The notes: generated from the letters alone by a model not told the origin. A stretch of 14,561 nt of DNA from Thermoproteota archaeon (GCA_013153895.1 JAADDN010000052.1:1-14561), one strand, 5' to 3'; shown: positions 1 through 6,436, counted from the stretch's first letter. Numbers and translations are program-made.

Positions 1-1
1 C

Positions 2-8
2 TTTAAAT
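2..8 (+). promoter_or_regulatory. Possible TATA box for the acidic micro-ORF
   Basis: The sequence TTTAAAT lies with its centre about 28 nt before the ATG at 33. This is the spacing expected for an archaeal TATA box that drives a leaderless transcript starting at or next to the start codon. The same spacing recurs before several other genes in the window, which gives this weak motif some support. Only one base of sequence lies upstream, so a BRE element cannot be judged. Confidence 0.45.
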
Positions 9-32
9 TCTACTCAAATCAAGTCGCTATAT

Positions 33-140
33 ATGTCAACTCTCTCAGATGCGTTATACAGACTAGAAGAAGAGATCTGGGAAGAAGAGGAAGAGGAGGA
101 ATGGGAAGAGTTCGAGGAGGAGTGGGAGGAGGAGTTCTAA
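33..140 (+). CDS. Putative Glu/Trp/Phe-rich microprotein, 35 aa
   Basis: This is a short ORF from ATG to TAA that I do not recognise. After a first third of ordinary composition (Leu4, Leu8, Leu11, Ile15 spaced as on a helix face), the rest is almost only Glu interrupted by Trp16, Trp24, Phe27, Trp31 and a terminal Phe35. The 3-4 residue spacing of the last aromatics would place them on one side of a helix, giving a very acidic amphipathic peptide. A TATA-like box at leaderless spacing supports a real start at 33. Against this, the frame is open for the ten codons back to the window edge, so it could instead be the acidic tail of a longer upstream protein. Low-complexity GAG/GAA runs can also arise by chance in purine-rich DNA. 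No function can be assigned. Confidence 0.45.
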   Translation: MSTLSDALYRLEEEIWEEEEEEEWEEFEEEWEEEF

Positions 141-161
141 AAAGTAGGTAGTTCAAAAAAC
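139..161 (-). terminator. Poly-T terminator candidate of the F420 operon
   Basis: Read on the minus strand, two runs of six T (161-156 and 144-139) follow the stop codon of the cofE-like gene within about 50 nt. Archaeal RNA polymerase commonly terminates at such T-runs without needing a hairpin, and I see no clear stem here. The second run overlaps the stop codon of the convergent acidic micro-ORF. The role is inferred from position and composition only. Confidence 0.45.
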
Positions 162-189
162 TCCAAATCTTTCTCTGTATAATCATTCT

Positions 190-1035
190 CTAATTCAGGA
201 AATCCACAAGAATAATCGGATAGTGAGGTCTCGATAATGAGAGTTGAGTCCACGTAACTGATGTATAATCACTAGATAAGAGGAACCTCATCATCTCTGT
301 AACACTCCTACCATAACAAGCTCTCCTATACCTTTCAACCTTTTTTAAGAGAAGGAAACCTCTATAAGAGCATAGTGTAGGATCGCCAACACTATACGTC
401 ATAGTTGGGCACTTAATGAATAATCTTGATCTAAGTCTTGACAATATGTAAGTTATTACTCCAAGATTAATACAGAAATTTAAAAATACAGGTCGAGAAG
501 TTAATACAATATTCAACTTTTTAATTATTAGAGAAGTATCACTATCAGCAACAATAATAGACCTAACTCTCAGACGCTTATAGAGTTCATCAATTATGTT
601 CCTATAGTCAACTCCTGGATTAGTAACATAGTAGTAAGGTAATCCTGAAGCATCAACACCACAGGTAGAGACGGGTTTTAGAAGTGATAAAATATGTCCT
701 TTACAGGTTCTAGAACAAAATAATGCATGCCTAACTATATCATCAACTCTAACATTACATATAGAATCATATACAAAATCCTTCAGAAGCCTTCTAAATA
801 TCTTACACCAGATATCTCTATATAATCTCACCATAAATTTACTAAACTTGTTAACATTTATCAATCCTTCATCATATATGTATCCGCAAGATATTAAAAG
901 AGCTTTCTCAGATAATATCACTATAGTCCTATTATTTACGTTACTCCTCAAAATTTTACGTAATTTAAGAAGCGTTCTCTCAGGACCTATAGGTAACCAG
1001 TATCGTGTAGAGATTCTCCTAATCTTCACCCTCAT
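190..1035 (-). CDS. CofE-like F420-0:gamma-glutamyl ligase family protein (divergent)
   Basis: CofE-type enzymes add L-glutamate to F420-0 using GTP in the cytoplasm. The 281-aa protein follows, in order, the signature of the archaeal CofE-like family as I remember it: RYW.P near the N-terminus (11-15), the SEKA segment (42-45), GVD.S.LP (126-133), a D-S-D-T segment (164-167), a hydrophobic stretch with SRPVF (180-184), and a C-terminal RPHYPIILV (269-277). Its start overlaps the end of cofG by 17 nt, and it is the last gene of the cofD-cofG-cofE-like operon, which supports an F420 role. Several usual motif positions are changed: the Asn of the DxSNLP segment is Gly, and the usual Lys near the C-terminus is Tyr. 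There are ten cysteines, and the gene is very AT-rich. It may be a functional but diverged ligase, a paralog with another acceptor, or a gene under relaxed selection. Family is fairly sure; activity is not. Confidence 0.75.
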   Translation of the reverse strand: MRVKIRRISTRYWLPIGPERTLLKLRKILRSNVNNRTIVILSEKALLISCGYIYDEGLINVNKFSKFMVRLYRDIWCKIFRRLLKDFVYDSICNVRVDDIVRHALFCSRTCKGHILSLLKPVSTCGVDASGLPYYYVTNPGVDYRNIIDELYKRLRVRSIIVADSDTSLIIKKLNIVLTSRPVFLNFCINLGVITYILSRLRSRLFIKCPTMTYSVGDPTLCSYRGFLLLKKVERYRRACYGRSVTEMMRFLLSSDYTSVTWTQLSLSRPHYPIILVDFLN

Positions 1036-2203
1036 ACTTAGGATCTACTAGACCATTATCATCAACTATGGATAACACCTTCTCTCTTATGATGTCTGAT
1101 AGCCATATCTTATATTCTCTTACAAATCTTGGATATATAGGCAATCTCTCTCTTAGAGTATACCCATTATCCTGTAAGAGCTTCCTGATATATGATATTT
1201 TTGGCCATGGGTAACTAATATTGATGTAGTCAGGAGTTACTGGAGATATCCCACCTAGATCATTTATTCCCGAATTAACTATAATCATTATATCATTTAC
1301 TAGATTTGGAGGAGATTGAATTGATACTTCAATAGGAATATTTAAACGATATAGAGACACTAGTAACGATAGTTCTTCAATAGTTGGAGTCTTACAACAC
1401 TTACACTCTTTAATAGATCTTTCTCCAGGAGCATATGGTTGTATTATTATTTCCTGTATAGCATTAATCATTGAACAAATCTTTGATAATAGTATTAATG
1501 TTCTTGCTCTATCTATAACCGTCTCACATATTCCTACTAATGTTCCTGTTGTTACAGGTATCTTAACTTTATCACAGTTTATTAAGAATTTTATACGATA
1601 ATGAGGTGCCTTAGTAGGAGAATGCTTATGTGGACCATATATCATTAATGTGTAAGAGTCTACCTCTAACATGAGTCCTAGACTTGCGGTAAATGGTCTA
1701 ATGATCTCTATCTCCTCCTTCTCTAAATATCCAACATTTACGTGAGGTACAGCATAGGTAGTTATCTTAACTATCTTCTCTAATATATCTCTGAGGTACT
1801 CAATGTAGTTCCTGTAACCCCATCCTTTCAATTTTTCCTTAACTTCCTTATAAGCATCAGGTCTCTCTCCAGTACATATCAGGATCTCCTTTATCTTAAA
1901 TTTTCTCTCATACTTCTCAACTATCTCTAAGGCAAGTCTAGGAGACATTATGTATGCATCATCTTCACTAGGTCTTCTACTGAAGTTACAGTATGAGCAT
2001 CTGTTAACACATATGTTCGTTAATGGTAAGAAGAGTTTCCTTGAGTAAGTTATTATATTGCCATAATACTTATCTCTAAGTTCTCTAGCTTTCTTCTGAA
2101 GTTCGTTCACTATATTCTGATTCTTCATAATTTTTGCTAATTGTACAAGTTTATCAGACAACCCCGTAATCTTCATCTCTTCTGTGCCCGTAGTTCTCAT
2201 CAT
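1019..2203 (-). CDS. cofG: 7,8-didemethyl-8-hydroxy-5-deazariboflavin synthase, CofG subunit
   Basis: CofG is the radical SAM partner of CofH. Together they make the deazaflavin chromophore F0 of coenzyme F420 from a tyrosine-derived intermediate. The protein (394 aa from this start) has the cluster motif C-x3-C-x2-C at Cys65, Cys69 and Cys72 (CVNRCSYC). CofG-typical segments follow: a TGERPD stretch, LMLEVDS, an H-x-SPTKAP-x-YR segment, IPVTTGTLVGI, and a final IQEIIIQP-Y-APG. One family position differs, GICET where GIGET is usual. I chose the ATG at 2203 because it forms an ATGA overlap with the cofD stop, indicating translational coupling. An ATG at 2272 would add 23 basic residues overlapping cofD. 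CofH is not in this window. At almost 400 aa it is somewhat longer than typical CofG. Confidence 0.92.
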   Translation of the reverse strand: MMRTTGTEEMKITGLSDKLVQLAKIMKNQNIVNELQKKARELRDKYYGNIITYSRKLFLPLTNICVNRCSYCNFSRRPSEDDAYIMSPRLALEIVEKYERKFKIKEILICTGERPDAYKEVKEKLKGWGYRNYIEYLRDILEKIVKITTYAVPHVNVGYLEKEEIEIIRPFTASLGLMLEVDSYTLMIYGPHKHSPTKAPHYRIKFLINCDKVKIPVTTGTLVGICETVIDRARTLILLSKICSMINAIQEIIIQPYAPGERSIKECKCCKTPTIEELSLLVSLYRLNIPIEVSIQSPPNLVNDIMIIVNSGINDLGGISPVTPDYINISYPWPKISYIRKLLQDNGYTLRERLPIYPRFVREYKIWLSDIIREKVLSIVDDNGLVDPKYEGED

Positions 2204-3147
2204 ACGTTTCTTAAGATTGATTCTGCAAGTCTTATAGAATCTTCTACACTTCTCATAATTATGTTCGTACATATTATATTAATATTCCTCTTCTTACAGT
2301 ACTCGATGAGCTCATTATCCTCAGGATCACAGACCACGTGAGTTATACCATACTTCTCATATAGCTTAACTACTCCCAGCGTAGAACCTTCAACTCCAAT
2401 TGCCTTAAGAAGCTTGTCTGTTAATCCCATTATTGGTCTATCTCTCACCATGGGCATTATCGCTATCTTAGGTTTCTCAAGACCTCTCACAACGTCTCCT
2501 ATCGGCTCTGTCTCAAGTATAGGTAATATGCTTACTGGTGGACTACTTGGACCTATTATGACTATGTCTGACTTCTCTAAAGCTCTTATAGCTTCCTTAC
2601 GCGCTTTAGCGTTCTCAATACCTACATAACGTATAGCTAGTGGCTCAAGCTCTCTACAGTACTTTACTAGAAACTCCTGAATATGTAGATCACCGATCTC
2701 TGTCAAGATCCTAGTCTCAACTCTGTCATCTGTCATAGGTATCACTTCTGCACGTACTCCTAATCTCTTACATACGTATTTACACACATCTCCAAGCTTA
2801 TAACCTTTACTCATCAGATATGTACGTAAGACATGCATTGCAAGATCTTTATCACCTATCTTAAACCAGGTATCTCCTAGTCCAAGTATCTCACATTGTT
2901 GAAGAAAGTTGAATGTATCATCTTTAATACCCCACATTTTTGATATGTCTAGAATATCTGAGAGAGCGTATACTACAGTATCAACATCAGGAGACACGTA
3001 TAGACCATTCCATATGTAGTCATCACCTGTGTTCACTATTATGCTAATATTATCCTCAGAGACGACATGTTTAAGACCTAGTAGAAACTTTACTCCTCCA
3101 GTGCCCCCTGTCAGGACTGTTACCTTAAGATCACGATACGTGACCAC
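2200..3147 (-). CDS. cofD: 2-phospho-L-lactate transferase CofD
   Basis: CofD transfers the phospholactate (or phosphoenolpyruvate-derived) moiety from its guanylyl-activated donor to F0, giving F420-0 or its dehydro form. The family's opening segment LTGGTGGVKFLLGL is present (GGTGG at about 14-18). It is followed by NTGDD (39-43), P-DVDTV, an LGLGDTWFKIGDKDLA segment, a PMTDD motif (about 137-141) and GPSSPPVSILPIL (199-211, where the usual motif has SNP). The start is uncertain: there is no ATG near the family's N-terminus. GTG at 3147 leaves nine residues before the conserved strand and is preferred; TTG at 3171 would add eight more. It is the first gene of the F420 operon, diverges from the 3183 gene, and its TGA overlaps the cofG ATG. 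Confidence 0.93.
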   Translation of the reverse strand: MVTYRDLKVTVLTGGTGGVKFLLGLKHVVSEDNISIIVNTGDDYIWNGLYVSPDVDTVVYALSDILDISKMWGIKDDTFNFLQQCEILGLGDTWFKIGDKDLAMHVLRTYLMSKGYKLGDVCKYVCKRLGVRAEVIPMTDDRVETRILTEIGDLHIQEFLVKYCRELEPLAIRYVGIENAKARKEAIRALEKSDIVIIGPSSPPVSILPILETEPIGDVVRGLEKPKIAIMPMVRDRPIMGLTDKLLKAIGVEGSTLGVVKLYEKYGITHVVCDPEDNELIEYCKKRNINIICTNIIMRSVEDSIRLAESILRNV

Positions 3148-3152
3148 ACTAG

Positions 3153-3161
3153 TTAAATATA
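3153..3161 (+). promoter_or_regulatory. TATA box of the 148-aa gene, possibly bidirectional
   Basis: TTAAATATA is centred about 26 nt before the ATG at 3183, which fits a leaderless mRNA. Read on the other strand the same bases give TATATTTAA, which could serve cofD, but transcription would then start near 3131, downstream of both cofD start candidates. The plus-strand role is therefore better supported than the minus-strand one. Confidence 0.6.
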
Positions 3162-3182
3162 TCTGTAGCAAGTATTAGAACT

Positions 3183-3629
3183 ATGTCCTCCGAGTATGTT
3201 CCCGTATATGAGAGAGAACTAGACACAGAGATACAGGTGAGCAAGAAGACTAACGAGGAAGCAAGATTGAAGAGGCTAGAGAGATGGCCTCGAGAGGCAG
3301 GTCTCTCAATGCCTCTTGACGAGTCAGGAGGAAACTTCATGCAGCTTGTTAAAGTTACAGCATCAGAGTATGGTTTAGAGCTTGGAGAAAAGAAGTGGGA
3401 TATTAGACGTGAGGACTCTAAGATAATAGCTAAACTGACCTGGCCTCTCCTGAGAGATGGAAAGGAGGCTGGTATAGCTGAAGCATATTTCGAGATCGAT
3501 CTTAACCCGAAGTCTGAGACTGAGAGCAATCTGATATATAGCGTCAAGGTGAAGTATAGGCTAGCTGTATCAGGAAGCGTACTGTCAGAGAAGTCGACGG
3601 AGGGCTTCGTCGATCTGTCAGGATTCTAG
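3183..3629 (+). CDS. Uncharacterised 148-aa protein
   Basis: I do not recognise this protein. It has no signal peptide, no membrane segment and no cysteine. Residues 1-50 are highly charged and probably helical or flexible. From about residue 52 the sequence shows alternating polar and hydrophobic residues typical of a beta-rich domain, with likely strands around 53-66, 80-91, 98-107 and 117-128, and an ending in GFVDLSGF. The fold could be a small alpha+beta ligand-binding type, but this is only a guess from the pattern. A good TATA box at leaderless spacing supports the ATG at 3183. It diverges from the F420 operon and is followed in the same direction by a winged-helix regulator, but that gene has its own TATA box, so an operon is not required. 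Confidence 0.75.
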   Translation: MSSEYVPVYERELDTEIQVSKKTNEEARLKRLERWPREAGLSMPLDESGGNFMQLVKVTASEYGLELGEKKWDIRREDSKIIAKLTWPLLRDGKEAGIAEAYFEIDLNPKSETESNLIYSVKVKYRLAVSGSVLSEKSTEGFVDLSGF

Positions 3630-3650
3630 TAATAACATTCATGGCTAATG

Positions 3651-3686
3651 GTAACACTGTTTCGAATGCGGAACAAGTGTAACACT
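3651..3686 (+). promoter_or_regulatory. Repeated GTAACACT and an 11-bp palindrome before the wHTH gene
   Basis: GTAACACT occurs twice, at 3651-3658 and 3679-3686. The second copy is part of AGTGTAACACT (3676-3686), a palindrome around one central base. It ends immediately before the TATA-like box of the winged-helix gene. This is where an archaeal repressor or activator would bind, so autoregulation by the downstream regulator is a reasonable inference. Nothing in the sequence proves it. Confidence 0.4.
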
Positions 3687-3694
3687 ATTATACT
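3687..3694 (+). promoter_or_regulatory. TATA box of the winged-helix regulator gene
   Basis: ATTATACT is centred about 26-27 nt before the ATG at 3717, the leaderless spacing seen elsewhere in the window. It directly follows the palindromic element at 3676-3686. Confidence 0.55.
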
Positions 3695-3716
3695 AATGCT
3701 CTTCTAGATCTCTAGG

Positions 3717-4070
3717 ATGTCCACACAGAAGGATGAAGAGAAGAAGAACATTATGCCTCTTCTTGAGCAGCTGCTACAAGAACATGTACTCTTTAATCCT
3801 CTGAGACTCTGCATAATGTCGATACTCTTACTCCACAAGAATGGTGTATCATTCGCAGAACTTAAGAGAATGCTTAACGTTAGTCCAAGCACGCTAGAAG
3901 CGAACATAGAGAGACTAGAGAAGGAGGGTTACCTAATGAAGCGTAAGGTGCTTAGAGATCTTCATGTTAGAGTAATTGTTGCACCAACAGAGAAGGGTGT
4001 TAAAAATACTAAGAGGACTCTCATGATATTGTATGAGTTTCTTAGACAGATACTTGGTCAAGATGCTTAA
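3717..4070 (+). CDS. Small winged-helix transcriptional regulator
   Basis: This 117-aa protein is a probable DNA-binding regulator of the MarR/PadR-like winged-helix type. After a charged N-terminus (1-20), residues about 25-75 form the typical pattern NPLR-L-IMSIL, SFAELKRMLNVSPSTLEANIERLEKEGYL, in which the first segment leads into a helix-turn-helix. The wing follows at about 76-92, with a Val-rich strand, then TEKG. The C-terminal helix (97-114) is likely the dimerisation helix. No ligand or metal site is evident. The gene ends exactly where the convergent rrp42 gene ends, with no spacer. Its own promoter has a palindrome just upstream of the TATA box, consistent with autoregulation. Its targets are unknown; the neighbouring 148-aa gene is the nearest candidate. 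Confidence 0.85.
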   Translation: MSTQKDEEKKNIMPLLEQLLQEHVLFNPLRLCIMSILLLHKNGVSFAELKRMLNVSPSTLEANIERLEKEGYLMKRKVLRDLHVRVIVAPTEKGVKNTKRTLMILYEFLRQILGQDA

Positions 4071-4925
4071 TCATATTCTTATGTACGAGTAAGATTCTGA
4101 AGAGATCTTTGATAGAACAACATCACGAAGCTTTGAGTACAGTTCAACGCTTTTAGATATTATTGACACTATATCATCTCTATCAAACGCTCCTGTAGTC
4201 TTCTGAATAGAAACTATCTTTCCTTCTGAGACACCGATCGTTATCTTAGCGTCAGAGACATTCTCCTCCTCTAACGTTGGATCAACGAGCAGCGAGTTGC
4301 AGACTTTTATGAACGTTATTGTTAAGGGAAGCTTACTCTTATCAACCTTTAATTCAATCTTCTCATCTCTAATTAGCTTTGCTTGATCTTGCTCTATAAT
4401 GGCTTTTGGAAGCTTTGTTGCTGATAATGCTGAGACTGCTGCCATACATGCAGCATCTATGACATTACCATCATGATTTAGTACGTATATGTCTACCCAG
4501 AGAATATAGGCGTACTTTCCTGGAACTATGCATAAGCTCTTGAAATCTATGAACCCACTATGTCTTATCGTTCTATCAACTACTCTAGCTATCTCTATAG
4601 CATTCTCATCTGGAGGACCGGGCTCTATCTCTGGTGATGCTAGTGGAGGAGTCTCCAAGTTCACTATTAACGCTCCCTCATCTGGGGTATCAGGGTATGG
4701 TACGCCTATGCTTGTCTTAACTCCAGCTATTACAACAGTGTTACCAAGCTTCACTATTGCACTACCATCAGCAGTTTTTACAGGGTTCACAATTATGTCA
4801 ATGTTCCTGAACTCTAGGTGAGCTCTACCATCAGCTCTCTGTCCCTGCTCTACTATCCTACGTATGGACTCTCTACGTAGCTGTGGTAGTATCTCAGGTT
4901 GCTGTGTTATGCTTAGGTTACTCAT
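4071..4925 (-). CDS. rrp42: Archaeal exosome RNase PH-like subunit Rrp42
   Basis: Rrp42 alternates with Rrp41 in the hexameric ring of the archaeal exosome, which degrades and tails RNA 3' ends in the cytoplasm. It lacks catalytic residues but helps form the active interface. The 284-aa protein shows the RNase PH-fold segments of this family: RADGRAHLEFRNI (about 30-42), ADGSAIVKLGNT, ETPPLASPEIEPGPPDENAIEIARVVDR, and a central block with NHDGNVIDAACMAAVSAL. The C-terminal domain contains the expected LTITF and a glycine-containing helix region. It lies 34 nt downstream of rrp41, as in many archaea, but a TATA-like box in the gap suggests an additional own promoter. Its stop codon abuts the stop codon of the convergent regulator gene. 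Confidence 0.95.
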   Translation of the reverse strand: MSNLSITQQPEILPQLRRESIRRIVEQGQRADGRAHLEFRNIDIIVNPVKTADGSAIVKLGNTVVIAGVKTSIGVPYPDTPDEGALIVNLETPPLASPEIEPGPPDENAIEIARVVDRTIRHSGFIDFKSLCIVPGKYAYILWVDIYVLNHDGNVIDAACMAAVSALSATKLPKAIIEQDQAKLIRDEKIELKVDKSKLPLTITFIKVCNSLLVDPTLEEENVSDAKITIGVSEGKIVSIQKTTGAFDRDDIVSIISKSVELYSKLRDVVLSKISSESYSYIRI

Positions 4926-4947
4926 TACGTAGACCTCTACAACTGGG

Positions 4948-4957
4948 TTATTAAATA
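4948..4957 (-). promoter_or_regulatory. TATA-like box between rrp41 and rrp42
   Basis: On the minus strand the sequence reads TATTTAATAA, centred about 28 nt before the rrp42 ATG at 4925. This is leaderless spacing. It lies in the 34-nt gap after rrp41, so rrp42 may be transcribed both with rrp41 and from its own start. Confidence 0.5.
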
Positions 4958-4959
4958 CA

Positions 4960-5721
4960 CTACTGTGATAACGCTCTCACAGACTCTATGTACTTTCCCT
5001 TCAAGACATCTCTCATCTGCCTATATATGTCTCCAGCAGCTCTATATGCCATATCTATAGCCTGCCTCACCTCATCAGGACTCCACTGACCATCTGCCTG
5101 TAGTAGCGTTATGAGTCCTCTTCTACACATGAATGCTATAGGCATATCACCATCACCATAACCATCCTCTACACGGTTCAGGTCAACTATTATGAGGTTC
5201 TCTATCTTACCGACAGATACACCAACAACGAGGTCTCTCATTGGTACACCAGCATCAGCGAGTGCTAGAGATGCTGCTGTTATTGAAGCTACTCTAGTAG
5301 AACCATCTGCCTGAAGAACCTCTATGAAGACGTCTATGCTCGTTCTAGGGAACTGTTCTAGTAGAACTACAGGTTCTAGAGCTTCTCTGATGACTTTAGA
5401 TATCTCTATCTCTCTACGAGTAGGCTCAGGACGCTTTCTCTCATCGGGAGTGCTGAATGGTGCCATATGATATCTCACTCTCAATATTGCTCTATCAGGT
5501 AAAGCTAGATGACGAGGATGAACCTCTCTAGGACCGTAGACTGCGGCTACGACAACAGTATCACCATAAGCTACTAATGCGCTACCATCAGCATTACTTA
5601 GAACACCAACCTCGAGTCTGACAGGTCTATGTTGGTCAGGTGCTCTACCATCAAACCTCTTACCTTCTCTAGCAAGCTCTCTAACAATCCTCCTAAGATC
5701 TTCACTCTGCTGAGCTATCAT
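4960..5721 (-). CDS. rrp41: Archaeal exosome catalytic subunit Rrp41
   Basis: Rrp41 carries the phosphorolytic 3'-5' exoribonuclease site of the archaeal exosome and can also add heteropolymeric tails. The 253-aa length is typical. Visible family segments are KRFDGRAPDQHRPVRLEVGVL (from about 21), ADGSALVAYGDTVVVAAVYGP, an Arg-rich ERKRPEP loop (94-100) that contacts phosphate/RNA, and FPRTSIDVFIEVLQADGS. The active-site stretch EDGYGDGDMP contains Asp186 and Asp192, which match the two catalytic aspartates known in Sulfolobus Rrp41. All of this indicates an active enzyme. The ATG at 5721 is preceded by a TTTAAA box about 31 nt upstream. No rrp4, csl4 or SBDS gene lies beside it, unlike the common archaeal arrangement. 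Confidence 0.96.
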   Translation of the reverse strand: MIAQQSEDLRRIVRELAREGKRFDGRAPDQHRPVRLEVGVLSNADGSALVAYGDTVVVAAVYGPREVHPRHLALPDRAILRVRYHMAPFSTPDERKRPEPTRREIEISKVIREALEPVVLLEQFPRTSIDVFIEVLQADGSTRVASITAASLALADAGVPMRDLVVGVSVGKIENLIIVDLNRVEDGYGDGDMPIAFMCRRGLITLLQADGQWSPDEVRQAIDMAYRAAGDIYRQMRDVLKGKYIESVRALSQ

Positions 5722-5749
5722 GACCTCTCAATACTAGTGAGAGACCTCG

Positions 5750-5755
5750 TTTAAA
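5750..5755 (-). promoter_or_regulatory. TATA-like box of rrp41
   Basis: TTTAAA, within CATTTAAACG on the minus strand, is centred about 31 nt before the rrp41 ATG. A transcript would start about 5 nt before the ATG, so the mRNA would be nearly leaderless. Confidence 0.5.
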
Positions 5756-5767
5756 TGCTTAATCAAG

Positions 5768-6436
5768 CTAGAAATGTAATGTCAAGAGCAGTAGAACTCC
5801 AGCAACTATGAATAATGCTATCCAAGCTCCAGGATTAGTCTTAAACACTTTCAATCCATCGAACATAGGTATTGGTAGGAGGTTAAATACTGCTAACATA
5901 GCATTTATCTGTGCTACATATATTAGAAGCATGAGAAATATGTTAGGTATGAGTGATAGTGCATAAGCTACAGCTGCAATAGCTATATTTGTTAACGGAC
6001 CAGCGGAAGCTATTAAGAACTCGTCATTAGCAACTTCTCTAGGAGTCTTGAGAGGAGTCATTGGTCCAGGATAGATGTATACTGCTCCAGGAGCTAGGAA
6101 GAATATTGGGAATGGTATTCCAGCCATCTCGAGCATGGCGATTATGAGAGCAGATATGAGAGATAGAGCAAGACCAAGCTTCCAAGCTCGAAAGAACGCT
6201 ATGTAGCCTAGTCTCCTAGCAGTCATCCTGTGCGCAAGCTCGTGAAGTAAGAATCCTGATAATACTCCAGCTATCACATATGCCAGTATTATTATTGCTC
6301 CAGGACTCCACAACATCACTGGCATGTATATGAGTATGAACGATACTACGAGCGTTACTGCAGCCAGAACGAAATCCTTCAACTCCTCTTCCGGAGAGTA
6401 CACTACGTAGTACATTCCTCGTAATCTCTCGATCAA
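5768..6436 (-). CDS. M50-family membrane metalloprotease (site-2 protease type)
   Basis: This 222-aa integral membrane protein has the zinc-binding HELAH motif (HExxH, His65-Glu66-His69) inside a membrane helix. The second family motif is NLLPIPMFDG (185-194), whose Asp193 would be the third zinc ligand. Hydrophobic segments lie at about 20-42, 46-68, 86-106, 142-163, 166-184 and 203-220. Such enzymes cut substrates within or near the membrane, often releasing regulators. No PDZ or CBS domain is attached, so this is the short archaeal form. The listed start is TTG; an ATG at 6415 (residue 8) is equally possible and would fit a TATA-like TTATAG/TTATTAG sequence at about 6447-6456. The gene follows lrp by 26 nt on the same strand and could be co-transcribed. 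The substrate is unknown. Confidence 0.9.
   Translation of the reverse strand: MIERLRGMYYVVYSPEEELKDFVLAAVTLVVSFILIYMPVMLWSPGAIIILAYVIAGVLSGFLLHELAHRMTARRLGYIAFFRAWKLGLALSLISALIIAMLEMAGIPFPIFFLAPGAVYIYPGPMTPLKTPREVANDEFLIASAGPLTNIAIAAVAYALSLIPNIFLMLLIYVAQINAMLAVFNLLPIPMFDGLKVFKTNPGAWIALFIVAGVLLLLTLHF

Noticed and set aside
61..136. GAG/GAA-rich stretch as a simple repeat or regulatory purine tract
   Set aside because: Codon alternation of GAA and GAG and the regular TGG/TTC interruptions are not a clean tandem repeat, so I treat it as possible coding sequence instead.
2414..2629. Plus-strand ORF of 71 aa inside cofD
   Set aside because: It lies wholly antisense to a highly conserved part of CofD and has no promoter or family pattern.
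3149..3547. A 132-aa minus-strand ORF opposite the 148-aa gene
   Set aside because: It is Ser/Leu-rich, antisense to a gene with a good promoter and coding-like composition, and would overlap the cofD start. It is most likely a mirror of the real gene.
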